Positions 1 through 8,117 of a stretch of DNA of 64,000 nucleotides are shown here, piece by piece (the first letter of the stretch is position 1; each line of letters opens with the position of its first letter). The stretch comes from Peribacillus huizhouensis (GTDB lineage: Bacteria > Bacillota > Bacilli > Bacillales > DSM-1321), in assembly GCF_014138605.1 (NCBI RefSeq), contig NZ_JACJHX010000003.1:397419-461418 (forward strand). Direction: 5' to 3'. The translations under genes were made by a program, and so were the position numbers. The notes beneath the pieces were generated by a model. That model was not told the origin of the DNA. It did no database searches and was given only the letters and a program-made list of their open reading frames with translations.

Positions 1-1
1 C

Positions 2-448
2 AAAAAAGAAGAGGAGAAAGAAATTGAAGTTAGTCTAAAACAACAATGTACTGTACAAAATCATAATTTTACTACAGGAGATATTCCAGTTCCAGCTAAC
101 GCAACTAACTTAGTGATTTTTGAAGATTTTACAAAGAATCATAATAAAACCTTCCTAGCGTTAACAGCTGGAAACAATGCGGGTGTACAAGTAACGATTA
201 CTACAAGAGAGAAGAAACATAAGAAAGATTGTTGTCACAGACCAATTACAGAAACAATTCCTGCAGGCGGTACAAGAGTATTTCAGGTCGAAGATTTTAA
301 AAGACTAACGGTCTCAAACCCTACCAATAATGCAACTACTTTAAGAGCAACTATCCAAAAATCATTCTGTATCTGCTGTAAAGCTGATCAAGATAAGAAA
401 CATCACGAACACGACGAACACCACCACCATGACTGTGATTGTGACTAA
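2..448 (+). CDS. Cys/His-rich protein, C-terminal part; possible spore-appendage (Ena-like) subunit
   Basis: The reading frame is open from the first base of the window, so the start lies upstream; an internal ATG at 113 is probably not the true start. The visible 148 residues form a beta-rich segment. It contains a Cys-Cys pair in a basic stretch (KKDCCHRP), then IPAGGTRVFQVEDF, then a hydrophobic end with Cys residues (FCICC), followed by a tail made almost only of His, Asp, Glu, Lys and Cys (DEHHHHDCDCD). The order proline-glycine turn, beta strand, 'x-L-T-V' strand and terminal Cys strand resembles the DUF3992/S-Ena endospore-appendage subunit pattern as I remember it. This is a weak, unverified resemblance. 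The tail should bind metal. The next genes are convergent and also look spore-surface related. Confidence 0.6.
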   Translation, partial: KKEEEKEIEVSLKQQCTVQNHNFTTGDIPVPANATNLVIFEDFTKNHNKTFLALTAGNNAGVQVTITTREKKHKKDCCHRPITETIPAGGTRVFQVEDFKRLTVSNPTNNATTLRATIQKSFCICCKADQDKKHHEHDEHHHHDCDCD

Positions 449-629
449 TTATGATTTAATGAAATCTAAATAATAGAAAAAACAAAAATGTACAAGGACT
501 TGAAGCTTAACGTATTATATAATCTGACAATAAAAAGAGTAACAATAATTCTATTATATAGGTTTCAGTTTTAACGAATTAACTACTAGGAAAATAATTA
601 AATAATTAATAAATAATTCTAGTAGCAAA

Positions 630-660
630 GACCCCTTGTTTAATATACAAGGGGTCGAAT
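630..660. terminator. Bidirectional terminator between convergent genes
   Basis: A perfect 9-bp stem (GACCCCTTG / CAAGGGGTC) with a 9-nt AT-rich loop lies between the plus-strand Cys/His-rich gene and the minus-strand gene ending at 684. The T-run is weak on both sides (GAATTT on the plus strand). The 449-629 stretch before it shows no gene. Confidence 0.65.
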
Positions 661-683
661 TTATGAGAATGAATGTAAAAAAT

Positions 684-1022
684 TTATGATAGCATTTCTA
701 AGATATCTGAATAAAACAGTCTATTATTACCCTTCAGTGTGGTAATCTGATGCACCATTTTTTTAACTCTTTTCTCAGCCGATTGGATATTTGTATCTTT
801 ATTTTCCGTTGTAAGAATAGAATATTTCATGACGTTATTTTTCTCCCCAAGTAAAAGATAAAACAATGCATATAAGAGCGGATCGTAATTAATGTTGATG
901 ACCGTTTGTTCTTTGTTATGTACAGCTTCATCGCTATTGGGTGGTTTAAGTCTCCTTTCCATTTCTTGTATAAGTAAAGTCTCCAGCATTTCAATAATTT
1001 CTCTATTATCAGATGAAATCAT
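684..1022 (-). CDS. Hypothetical protein, 112 aa
   Basis: Not recognised. Start ATG at 1022 has a good SD (AAGGGGG) 6-8 nt upstream. The first 25 residues are an acidic helix (REIIEMLETLLIQEMERRL). A hydrophobic stretch YDPLLYALFYLLLGEK follows in the middle, and the C-terminal part is basic and helical. There is no signal peptide. It lies 15 bp downstream of the preceding minus-strand gene, so the two are almost certainly co-transcribed. Location next to candidate spore-surface genes suggests a role there, but this is inference from position only. Confidence 0.7.
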   Translation of the reverse strand: MISSDNREIIEMLETLLIQEMERRLKPPNSDEAVHNKEQTVININYDPLLYALFYLLLGEKNNVMKYSILTTENKDTNIQSAEKRVKKMVHQITTLKGNNRLFYSDILEMLS

Positions 1023-1037
1023 ATGCGGCCCCCTTTT

Positions 1038-1583
1038 CTAATAGCTAATGCTGATGGAATTTAACGATGCTATTCCATCGCTTTTTTCCTGATAATAAAT
1101 AAATCCTTCAACGTGCATGTAGCCGGTTTCTTCATTTGAGAAGCGAATTTGAAAATTAGAAAATGAGAACGTATCATTTGGTGGAATGATTTTGTTGGCT
1201 ACTGGTCGAAATGAATATTCGTTTATGGAACCGCTTTGTTTATGTTCAATGCGCTCCCAAAAAAAGGTTTCATTCTGGATTGGTTTATTGGCAAAAACAT
1301 ATTTCCCTGAGAAATCAAATGGTTGATCTGAATTAATTTTGAGAAGAATGACTGGATTATGAAGGGGAAGAGTGCTTGGATTATGCAAATGAAACGTTCC
1401 TATTACGGTATGTTCACCACTTTTTTCTTTATCAATTATGGTTGAATAATTAAAATAGGATATCGGGTTTTGTGCTTGTGTTCTTTTATGTAATAAGGCC
1501 CTTATCTTTTCTTGGTATTCAAGGCTTTCGCTCTTCAGTTCAAGAAGATGATTTTCTAATTCTTGAAGTAGTTTCTCAATCAT
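1038..1583 (-). CDS. Hypothetical protein with N-terminal coiled coil and beta domain, 181 aa
   Basis: Not recognised. I chose ATG 1583 over GTG 1592 because the purine-rich SD (AGGGCGG) then sits 7-9 nt upstream; GTG 1592 would overlap it. Residues 1-35 are a Leu-rich coiled coil (IEKLLQELENHLLELKSESL). The rest (about 45-181) is predominantly beta, with phrases such as GTFHLHNPSTLPLHNPVILLK that look like an immunoglobulin-like or sandwich domain. The coiled-coil start followed by a beta domain would suit a protein that oligomerises and displays a domain. It is second in the minus-strand group and 15 bp before the next gene. Confidence 0.72.
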   Translation of the reverse strand: MIEKLLQELENHLLELKSESLEYQEKIRALLHKRTQAQNPISYFNYSTIIDKEKSGEHTVIGTFHLHNPSTLPLHNPVILLKINSDQPFDFSGKYVFANKPIQNETFFWERIEHKQSGSINEYSFRPVANKIIPPNDTFSFSNFQIRFSNEETGYMHVEGFIYYQEKSDGIASLNSISISY

Positions 1584-1610
1584 ATCTTTCACCCGCCCTA
1601 AAAAAGAATA

Positions 1611-1632
1611 AAGAGAGGAAATTTCCTCTCTT
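1611..1632 (-). terminator. Terminator inside the minus-strand gene group
   Basis: A perfect palindrome AAGAGAGGAAA/TTTCCTCTCTT is followed, in the minus direction, by TATTCTTTTTT. It sits just after the stop of the 1651-2304 gene. That gene is therefore probably mostly monocistronic, and the two following genes are either expressed by read-through or from their own unseen promoter. Confidence 0.7.
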
Positions 1633-1650
1633 ACACTTTATGCAAACAGT

Positions 1651-2304
1651 TTAGTGATCATGACCAGGGAAAATGACTGGGCATTGTGGTGGGATGACAG
1701 GTGTTGAACATTGCTCTGTTAAAATATCGCGTGGGTGACAGAAGTCTGCTTTTACTTCAATCGTAACGTCAGCAACTGCTTGAATACTTTGGCAAGTTGT
1801 TAGTGTTACATCAACGCTTTTTAAACAGTCATCGAAGAAATTCAGCTTTGCGCTGCCATCTAAGTCTGTTATTCTAACTACTAATCTTGTACCCTCTGGT
1901 GCACATAAGAATAAACTTTCGTGGGCTTCAATACGAATTGGACGAGATGTAAAGACGAACGGAGAATGTTCTTTGACTCCCCTAAATTCGATGACAATAA
2001 AAAAGACTTTTACGAACGATACTTTTTCTAGTGTTACTAAAGCCCCGTCAATGACAAATGTCTTTTCCTCGCGCTTATCGACTTCTTTTACTTTGACCTC
2101 TGCATTTGGACCAAGCGGTTTTCCGTGCTCATCGGTTAATATGAAGCGGGTTGATAAATGCTTTACATCGTCCAATTCACGGTCAATATCAAGCTCCTCT
2201 GCTGAAACCAATTGTCTAACTGTATTCTCTAAAATTACCCAATCATATACTTTTTCAGCATTGATACATAAAAGCTCTTGAGTGGGCCGTGGTGAATGAC
2301 TCAT
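1651..2304 (-). CDS. Putative spore-surface (coat/exosporium) protein, 217 aa
   Basis: Start ATG 2304 has SD AAAAGGGAG. Near the N-terminus the motif ELLCINAEKVYDWVI appears; I associate a Cys-x(3-5)-KVYDWV motif with small Cys-containing Bacillales coat or exosporium proteins, but cannot verify the family. The remainder is beta-rich, with paired Cys residues (DDCLKS, TTCQS, DFCH, EQCST, PQCPVI) and a C-terminus FPGHDH. There is no signal peptide or TM segment, as expected for a protein deposited on a spore from the mother cell. Upstream in the minus direction, CATACTTTG (2341-2349) with an AC dinucleotide 17 bp further up is a near match to a sigma-K promoter. The gene is divergent from the giant coiled-coil gene. 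Confidence 0.65.
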   Translation of the reverse strand: MSHSPRPTQELLCINAEKVYDWVILENTVRQLVSAEELDIDRELDDVKHLSTRFILTDEHGKPLGPNAEVKVKEVDKREEKTFVIDGALVTLEKVSFVKVFFIVIEFRGVKEHSPFVFTSRPIRIEAHESLFLCAPEGTRLVVRITDLDGSAKLNFFDDCLKSVDVTLTTCQSIQAVADVTIEVKADFCHPRDILTEQCSTPVIPPQCPVIFPGHDH

Positions 2305-2329
2305 ATGATCGACTCCCTTTTAAAATATT

Positions 2330-2341
2330 TACTGTACAGTA
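2330..2341. promoter_or_regulatory. 12-bp palindrome between divergent genes
   Basis: TACTGTACAGTA is a perfect dyad in the 184-bp gap between the divergent genes starting at 2304 (minus) and 2489 (plus). It lies between the candidate minus-strand promoter and its start codon. It could be an operator, but there is only one copy and no known factor is assigned. Confidence 0.3.
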
Positions 2342-2430
2342 CAAAGTATGTAGCCCCCCTAGTCCTAGTTACGGCATTAACGCCCATTTTCTGAAACCAT
2401 TATTCGGAAAAGTGGAAACAATTATTTTGG

Positions 2431-2458
2431 CACAGCCCAAATGGAAAAACATACAATA
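2431..2458 (+). promoter_or_regulatory. Candidate sigma-K promoter of the coiled-coil gene
   Basis: CACA at 2431-2434 (carrying the AC of the sigma-K -35) and CATACAATA at 2450-2458 match the Bacillus sigma-K consensus (AC, about 16 bp, CATAnnnTA) at every fixed base and with correct spacing. Transcription would start near 2464, downstream of the ATG at 2441 and upstream of the ATG at 2489, which supports the latter as the true start. Confidence 0.6.
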
Positions 2459-2488
2459 CTCTATATCTTTTTTTATGGGGGGGTAACT

Positions 2489-5400
2489 ATGTCCAATTTC
2501 GTAGATGAAAATCAGCTTAGTACAATGATACGTCAAATTAAAAAATACAAAAAAATGGTAAGGAGCTATCGAGAAAATGATGTTACCGAAGAATATTTGA
2601 AATTACGACAAAAGAACGAGCAAATTGAAATTGAGTGGCAGGAGGAGAAGAGGGAGCATTTAGAGTTATTGGATCGAGTACAAATCATGGCTGTACAGAT
2701 AGAAGAATTAGAAACTCGAAATAATGCTATGGAAAAAGAATATGAAGAATTGCAGAGGAGAGAATTGGATCAGAAAAGTATATTAGATACAGCAAATCAA
2801 CAAAATAGCGATTTGCAGGAAAAGGCTCAAGAGCTTGAAGAATTAAAACAATCTTACGAAGAAATACTCGAACAGTTATCTGCCGCTACAATGAAGGAAG
2901 AAAGTCAGCACCAAGAGCTTGAACAATTAAAACAAACATATCAAGAGGTGACTAAAGAGCTATCGGAAACAAAATTGGTAGAGCAAGTCCAAACCGAAGT
3001 GTTAGAAGAGTTAAAACAATCGTATGAGGAAGTAAGTGAACAATTAGTAACCGCTACAATGAAGCAACAAAATCTGCACCAAGAACTTGAAGAGTTCAAG
3101 CAAACATATCAAGAAGTGGTCGAAGAGCTTTCGGCATCAAAATTGGTCGAGCAAGTCCAAAGTGAAGAGCTCGTTCAAATAAAACTCTCGCATGAAGAAG
3201 TACTCCAACAATTATCAGGGGCAACGTTGAAAGAACAAAGTCAGCACCAAGAGCTTGAACAATTAAAACAAACATATCAAGAGGTGATTGAAGAGCTATC
3301 GGAAACAAAATTGGTAGAGCAAGTTCAAACCGAAGTGTTAGAAGAGTTAAAACAGTCGTATGAGGAAGTAAGCGAACAATTAGTGACCGCTACAATGAAG
3401 GAACAAAATCTTCACCAAGAATTTGAACAATTAAAACAAACATATCAAGCAGTGACGGAAGAACTTTCGGGATTAAAATTGGTAGAACAAGTCCAAACGG
3501 AAGAACTAGAAAAATTAAACCAAACACATGAAGAGGTACTCGAACAGTTATCCGCCGCAACAATGAAGGAACAAAGCCAGCACCAAGAACTTGAACAATT
3601 AAACCAAACTTACCAAGAAGTGACCAAAGAGCTTTCGGCATCAAAATTAGTAGAACAAGTTCAAGCCGAAGAACTAAAAAAATTAAAATACTCGCATGAG
3701 GAAGTACTTGATCAGCTATCGGCTGCAAGGTTGAAGGAACAAAGCCAGCACCAGGAACTTGAAGAATTCAAACAAACTCATCAAAAAATGACCGAAGAAC
3801 TTTCGGAATTAAAATTGGTAGAACAAGTTCAAGCCGAAGAATTAGATAAATTAAATCACTCGCATAAAGAAGTACTTGAACAGATATCGGTTGCTACCTT
3901 AAAGGAACAAAGTCAGCACCAAGAGCTTGAACAATTAAAACAAACATACCAAGAGGTGATTGAAGAGCTATCGGAAACAAAATTGGTCGAGCAAGTTCAA
4001 ACCGAAGTGTTAGAAGAGTTAAAACAATCGTATGAGGAAGTAAGCGAAAAATTAGTGACCGCTACAATGAAGGAACAAAATCTGCACCAAGAACTTGAAC
4101 AATTAAAACAAACATATCAAGCAGTGACGGAAGAACTTTCGAGATTAAAATTGGTAGAACAAGTCCAAACGGAAGAACTAGAAAAATTAAACCAATCACA
4201 TGAAGAGGTACTCGAACAGTTATCCGCCGCAACAATGAAGGAACAAAGCCAGCACCAAGAACTAGAAAAATTAAACCAAACTTACCAAGAAGTGACCAAA
4301 GAGCTTTCGGCATCAAAATTAGTAGAACAAGTTCAAGCTGAAGAACTAAAAAAATTAAAATACTCGCATGAGGAAGTACTTGATCAGCTATCGGCTGCAA
4401 GGTTGAAGGAACAAAGCCAGCACCAGGAACTTGAACAATTCAAGCAAACTCATCAAAAAGTGACCAAAGAACTTTCGGAATTAAAATTGGTAGAACAAGT
4501 CCACAGCGAAGAGCTCGAACAATTAAACCAATCGCATGAAGAAGTACTCGAACAGTTATCGGCTGCAACATTAAAGGAACAAAGTCAGCACCAGGAACTT
4601 GAACAATTCAAGCAAACTCATCAAAAAATGACCAAAGAACTTTCGGAATTAAAATTGGTAGAACAAGTTCAAGCCGAAGAATTAGATAAATTAAACCACT
4701 CGCATAAAGAAGTACTCGAACAGTTATCGGTTGCTACCTTAAAGGAACAAAGTCAGCACCAAGAACTTGAACATATAAAACAAACATATCAAGAAGTGAC
4801 CGAAGAGCTTACGGAATCAAAATTGGTAGAGCAAGTCCTATCCGAAGTGTTAGAACAATTAAACCAATCGCATGAGGAAGTACTTGATCAGCTATCGGCT
4901 GCAAGGGTGAAGGAACAAAGCCAGCACCAAGAACTTGAACAATTCAAGCAAACTCATCAAAAAATGACGAAAGAACTTTCGGAATTAAAATTGGTAGAAA
5001 GAATCCAAAGCGAAGAGCTCGAACAATTAAACCAATCGCATGAAGAAGTACTCGAACAGTTATCGGCTGCAACATTAAAGGAACAAAGCCAGCACCAAGA
5101 ACTTGAACAATTAAACCAAACTTACCAAGAAGTGACCAAAGAGCTTTCGGCATCAAAATTGGTAGAACAAGGTCAAGCCGAAGAACTAAAAAAATTAAAA
5201 TATTCGCATGAGGAAGTACTTGATCAGCTATCGGCTGCAAGGTTGAAGGAACAAAGCCAGTACCAAGAACTTGAAGAATTCAAACAAACTCATCAAAAAA
5301 TGACCGAAGAACTTTCGGAATTAAAATTGGTAGAACAAGTTCAAGCCGAAGAATTAGATAAATTAAACCACTCACATAAAGAAGTACTCGAACAGTTATC

Positions 5401-7810
5401 GGTAACTACCTTAAAAGAACAAAGTCAGTACCAAGAACTTGAACAAATAAAACAAACATATCAAGAAGTGACCGAAGAGCTTACGGAATCAAAATTGGTA
5501 GAGCAAGTCCTATCCGAAGTGTTAGAACAATTAAACCAATCGTATGAGGAAGTACTCGAACAGTTATCAGTCGTAACATTGAAGGAACAAAATCAACACC
5601 AAGAACTTGAACAATTAAAACAAACATATCAAGCAGTGACGGAAGAACTTTCGGGATTAAAATTGGTAGAACAAGTCCAAACGGAAGAACTAGAAAAATT
5701 AAACAAATCACATGAAGAGGTACTCGAACAGTTATCCGCCGCAACAATGAAGGAACAAAGCCAGCACCAAGAACTTGAACAATTAAACCAAACTTACCAA
5801 GAAGTGACCAAAGAGCTTTCGGCATCAAAATTAGTAGAACAAGTTCAAGCCGAAGAACTAAAAAAATTAAAATACTCGCATGAGGAAGTACTTGATCAGC
5901 TATCGGCCGCAAAGTTGAAAGAACAAAGTCAGCACCAAGAACTTGAAGTATTCAAGCAAACTCATCAAAAAATGACCGAAGAACTTTCAGAATTAAAATT
6001 GGTAGAACAAGTCCAAAGCGAAGAACTAGAAAAATTAAACCAATCATATAAAAAAGTGCTCGAACAGTTATCGGCCGCAACGTTGAAAGAACAAAGTCAG
6101 CACCAAGAACTTGAAGAATTCAAGCAAACACATCAAAAAATGATGGAAGAACATTCGGAATTAAAATTGGTAGAGCAAGTCCAAATGGAAGAACTCGAAC
6201 AGTTAAACCAATCGCATGAGGAAGTACTCGAACAGTTATCGGTCGCTACCTTAAAGGAACAAAGTCAGCACCAAGAACTTGAAGAATTCAAGCAAACACA
6301 TCAAAAAATGACCAAAGAACTTTCAGAATTAAAATTGGTAGAACAAGTCCAAAGCGAAGAACTAGAAAAATTAAACCAATCATATGAAGAGGTACTCGAA
6401 CAGTTATCGGCCGCAACGTTGAAAGAACAAAGTCAGCACCAAGAACTTGAAGAATTCAAGCAAACACATCAAAAAATGATGGAAGAACATTCGGAATTAA
6501 AATTGGTAGAGCAAGTCCAAATGGAAGAACTCGAACAGTTAAACCAATCGCATGAAGAAGTACTCAAACAGTTATCCACCGTAACAATGAAGGAACAAAA
6601 TCTGCACCAAGAACTTGAACAAATAAAACAAACATATCAAGCAGTGACGGAAGAACTTTCGGGATTAAAATTGGTAGAACAAGTCCAAACGGAAGAACTA
6701 GTAAAAATAAACCAATCGTATGAAGAAGTGCTCGAACAGCTATCTGTTGCAACAATGAAGGAACAAAATCTGCACCAAGAACTTGAACAAATAAAACAAA
6801 CACATCAAGCAGTGACGGAAGAACTTTCGGGATTAAAATTGGTAGAACAAGTCCAAACGGAAGAACTAGAAAAATTAAACCAATCACATGAAGAGGTACT
6901 CGAACAGTTATCTGCCGCAACAATGAAGGAACAAAGTCAGCACCAAGAACTTGAAGAATTAAAACAGATACATCAAGAAATGAGCCAAAAATTAGCAGAA
7001 TCTAGAATAACGGAACAAGATCAGAAACGGGTCCTTGACGTATTAAATGAGACGAATCAAGAGTTGAATCAGGAGCTAGCAGAGTCTAGAATGAAGGAAC
7101 AGTATCAAAAACAATCGTACGTAGAAGTAAACCATTCATACGAATTACTGAAAAAAGAGCTAGCTGCTTCAGTATTAAGTGAACAAGTTCAAAAACAAGT
7201 ACTCGAAGTATTAAGACAATCTTATGATTTGCAAAACCAGGAGCTAGCAGACACAAGATTTGCTAAACAGCTTCTGCATAAAGAGCTTGAAGAAGTGAAA
7301 CAATCGTACAAAGAGTTGAAATATGAACTTGAACAAATGAAAATGGCTAAAAAGGAAAAGGCCTATGATTTAGAAAAGTTAAGGCATTCTTACGAAAGTC
7401 ATAACCAAGAATTAGCAGAGTTAAAGCAAGCCTATCAAGATAATGAAGCAGAGTTAAAAGATGTAAGCCAATCTTATGAAGTTCAGAGCCAGGAACTAGC
7501 AAACCTCAAATTGAATGATAAGGAACAAAAGCAGGAACTTGAAAAAATAAACCAGTCTTATCAACAACTACAACAAGAACACGAAGAATTAATAAAATCA
7601 ACTAAAGGCAAAATAGAGGCAGAAATGGATAATAGCAAAAAACTTGGAGATTCATTAAAACCAATTTCTAGAACGCCATTAGACTTGATGAGGTTGTCCC
7701 AAAAGCATAATACTGAGCAACCAGTTCAGCCTAGGAGAATGACGTTTCGTGAAATACAAGCAACTTCCCTTCTAAAAGAGGATAGAATAGAATCCAGTGA
7801 TTGGAAATAA
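2489..7810 (+). CDS. Giant tandem-repeat coiled-coil protein, 1773 aa
   Basis: ATG 2489 is chosen because a G7 run acts as SD 5 nt upstream and because the sigma-K-like promoter overlaps the earlier ATG 2441. Residues 1-115 are a non-repetitive coiled coil rich in E, K, Q and R. Residues 116-1515 are 25 tandem units of exactly 56 residues. Each is two related 28-residue modules: LEQLNQSHEEVLEQLS... ending KEQSQHQE, and LEQLKQTYQEVTEELS... ending LVEQVQTEE. Seven degenerate 28-mers follow to about residue 1711, then a tail containing PISRTPLDLM. 28 residues are four heptads, so the register never breaks. There are no Cys residues in the repeats, no TM segment and no signal peptide. As a single rod, 57 modules at 0.1485 nm per residue give about 237 nm. 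Function is unknown; a structural spore-surface or length-setting role is inference from the promoter and neighbours. Confidence 0.85.
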   Translation: MSNFVDENQLSTMIRQIKKYKKMVRSYRENDVTEEYLKLRQKNEQIEIEWQEEKREHLELLDRVQIMAVQIEELETRNNAMEKEYEELQRRELDQKSILDTANQQNSDLQEKAQELEELKQSYEEILEQLSAATMKEESQHQELEQLKQTYQEVTKELSETKLVEQVQTEVLEELKQSYEEVSEQLVTATMKQQNLHQELEEFKQTYQEVVEELSASKLVEQVQSEELVQIKLSHEEVLQQLSGATLKEQSQHQELEQLKQTYQEVIEELSETKLVEQVQTEVLEELKQSYEEVSEQLVTATMKEQNLHQEFEQLKQTYQAVTEELSGLKLVEQVQTEELEKLNQTHEEVLEQLSAATMKEQSQHQELEQLNQTYQEVTKELSASKLVEQVQAEELKKLKYSHEEVLDQLSAARLKEQSQHQELEEFKQTHQKMTEELSELKLVEQVQAEELDKLNHSHKEVLEQISVATLKEQSQHQELEQLKQTYQEVIEELSETKLVEQVQTEVLEELKQSYEEVSEKLVTATMKEQNLHQELEQLKQTYQAVTEELSRLKLVEQVQTEELEKLNQSHEEVLEQLSAATMKEQSQHQELEKLNQTYQEVTKELSASKLVEQVQAEELKKLKYSHEEVLDQLSAARLKEQSQHQELEQFKQTHQKVTKELSELKLVEQVHSEELEQLNQSHEEVLEQLSAATLKEQSQHQELEQFKQTHQKMTKELSELKLVEQVQAEELDKLNHSHKEVLEQLSVATLKEQSQHQELEHIKQTYQEVTEELTESKLVEQVLSEVLEQLNQSHEEVLDQLSAARVKEQSQHQELEQFKQTHQKMTKELSELKLVERIQSEELEQLNQSHEEVLEQLSAATLKEQSQHQELEQLNQTYQEVTKELSASKLVEQGQAEELKKLKYSHEEVLDQLSAARLKEQSQYQELEEFKQTHQKMTEELSELKLVEQVQAEELDKLNHSHKEVLEQLSVTTLKEQSQYQELEQIKQTYQEVTEELTESKLVEQVLSEVLEQLNQSYEEVLEQLSVVTLKEQNQHQELEQLKQTYQAVTEELSGLKLVEQVQTEELEKLNKSHEEVLEQLSAATMKEQSQHQELEQLNQTYQEVTKELSASKLVEQVQAEELKKLKYSHEEVLDQLSAAKLKEQSQHQELEVFKQTHQKMTEELSELKLVEQVQSEELEKLNQSYKKVLEQLSAATLKEQSQHQELEEFKQTHQKMMEEHSELKLVEQVQMEELEQLNQSHEEVLEQLSVATLKEQSQHQELEEFKQTHQKMTKELSELKLVEQVQSEELEKLNQSYEEVLEQLSAATLKEQSQHQELEEFKQTHQKMMEEHSELKLVEQVQMEELEQLNQSHEEVLKQLSTVTMKEQNLHQELEQIKQTYQAVTEELSGLKLVEQVQTEELVKINQSYEEVLEQLSVATMKEQNLHQELEQIKQTHQAVTEELSGLKLVEQVQTEELEKLNQSHEEVLEQLSAATMKEQSQHQELEELKQIHQEMSQKLAESRITEQDQKRVLDVLNETNQELNQELAESRMKEQYQKQSYVEVNHSYELLKKELAASVLSEQVQKQVLEVLRQSYDLQNQELADTRFAKQLLHKELEEVKQSYKELKYELEQMKMAKKEKAYDLEKLRHSYESHNQELAELKQAYQDNEAELKDVSQSYEVQSQELANLKLNDKEQKQELEKINQSYQQLQQEHEELIKSTKGKIEAEMDNSKKLGDSLKPISRTPLDLMRLSQKHNTEQPVQPRRMTFREIQATSLLKEDRIESSDWK
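2834..7033 (+). repeat. 25 x 168-bp in-frame tandem repeat
   Basis: The array runs from the CTT codon at 2834 to 7033 with no length variation: 25 x 168 = 4200 bp exactly. Unit sequences group into sub-types (LKKLKYS, LDKLNHS, LEKLNQS, LEELKQSY) that recur in the same order, giving 3-unit (504-bp) super-repeats, for example near 3520, 4190 and 5020. This indicates block duplication or gene conversion. Copy number may be under-counted in any short-read assembly. Confidence 0.9.
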
Positions 7811-7857
7811 ATCATCCACCATGACGGATGAAAAAGAGAGTTTAATAACGTAAAGGC

Positions 7858-7886
7858 TAAAAGAACCCACATCTCTTATATATCGT
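7858..7886. repeat. Left half of a family B hairpin, split by family A
   Basis: CTAAAAGAACCCACATCTCT and the following TATATATCGTTT match the left arm and loop side of family B elements (compare 15145-15180). Its right arm lies at 8118-8177, after an inserted family A element. Confidence 0.6.
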
Positions 7887-8117
7887 TTCTCCTGCATTAA
7901 GGGGCAGTATCCAGTAACCTTGCTTTTGACGTAAAAGCCCGATTGGTGAGATACAGTGAAACTTACCGGGAGTTACGCAGAGGTAAGTTTGCTCCCACAG
8001 GATGCAGCTCACAAAGACGAAGATATGAGGACTCGGCGTACTTAGTTTGTGACTCTAGAACGTGACTAACAATCAGTGGGGGAAAAGAAAACCCCACTGA
8101 TTGAAGTTTCACTTTAT
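7887..8117 (-). repeat. Family A repeat, long copy nested in family B
   Basis: In reverse orientation it starts with a degenerate TTTCTCCTGCATTAA end and finishes with GTTTCACTTTAT. It is longer than other copies (231 bp) because the centre carries extra hairpins: AAACTTACC/GGTAAGTTT at 7959-7990, and a CTCACAAAG/GTTTGTGA pair further right. The CAGTGGGG/CCCCACTG hairpin typical of the family is at about 8075-8103. Together with the flanking B halves this fills the 7811-8191 gap; no gene is seen there. Confidence 0.7.

Noticed and set aside
45..60. TGTACTGTACA-like sequence near the window start as a second copy of the 2330 dyad
   Set aside because: It lies within coding sequence and is only a partial match; probably chance.
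2441..2488. ATG 2441 as start of the coiled-coil gene
   Set aside because: It lies upstream of the predicted transcription start and lacks an SD; ATG 2489 has a G-run SD.
3096..6923. Several minus-strand ORFs of 70-143 codons with Leu/Val-rich translations inside the coiled-coil gene
   Set aside because: They recur with the 168-bp period and are antisense shadows of Glu/Gln/Lys codons; no SD and no independent codon signature.
2834..7033. Long regular repeat array considered as CRISPR
   Set aside because: Units are 168 bp without unique spacers, fully in frame, and no cas genes are present.
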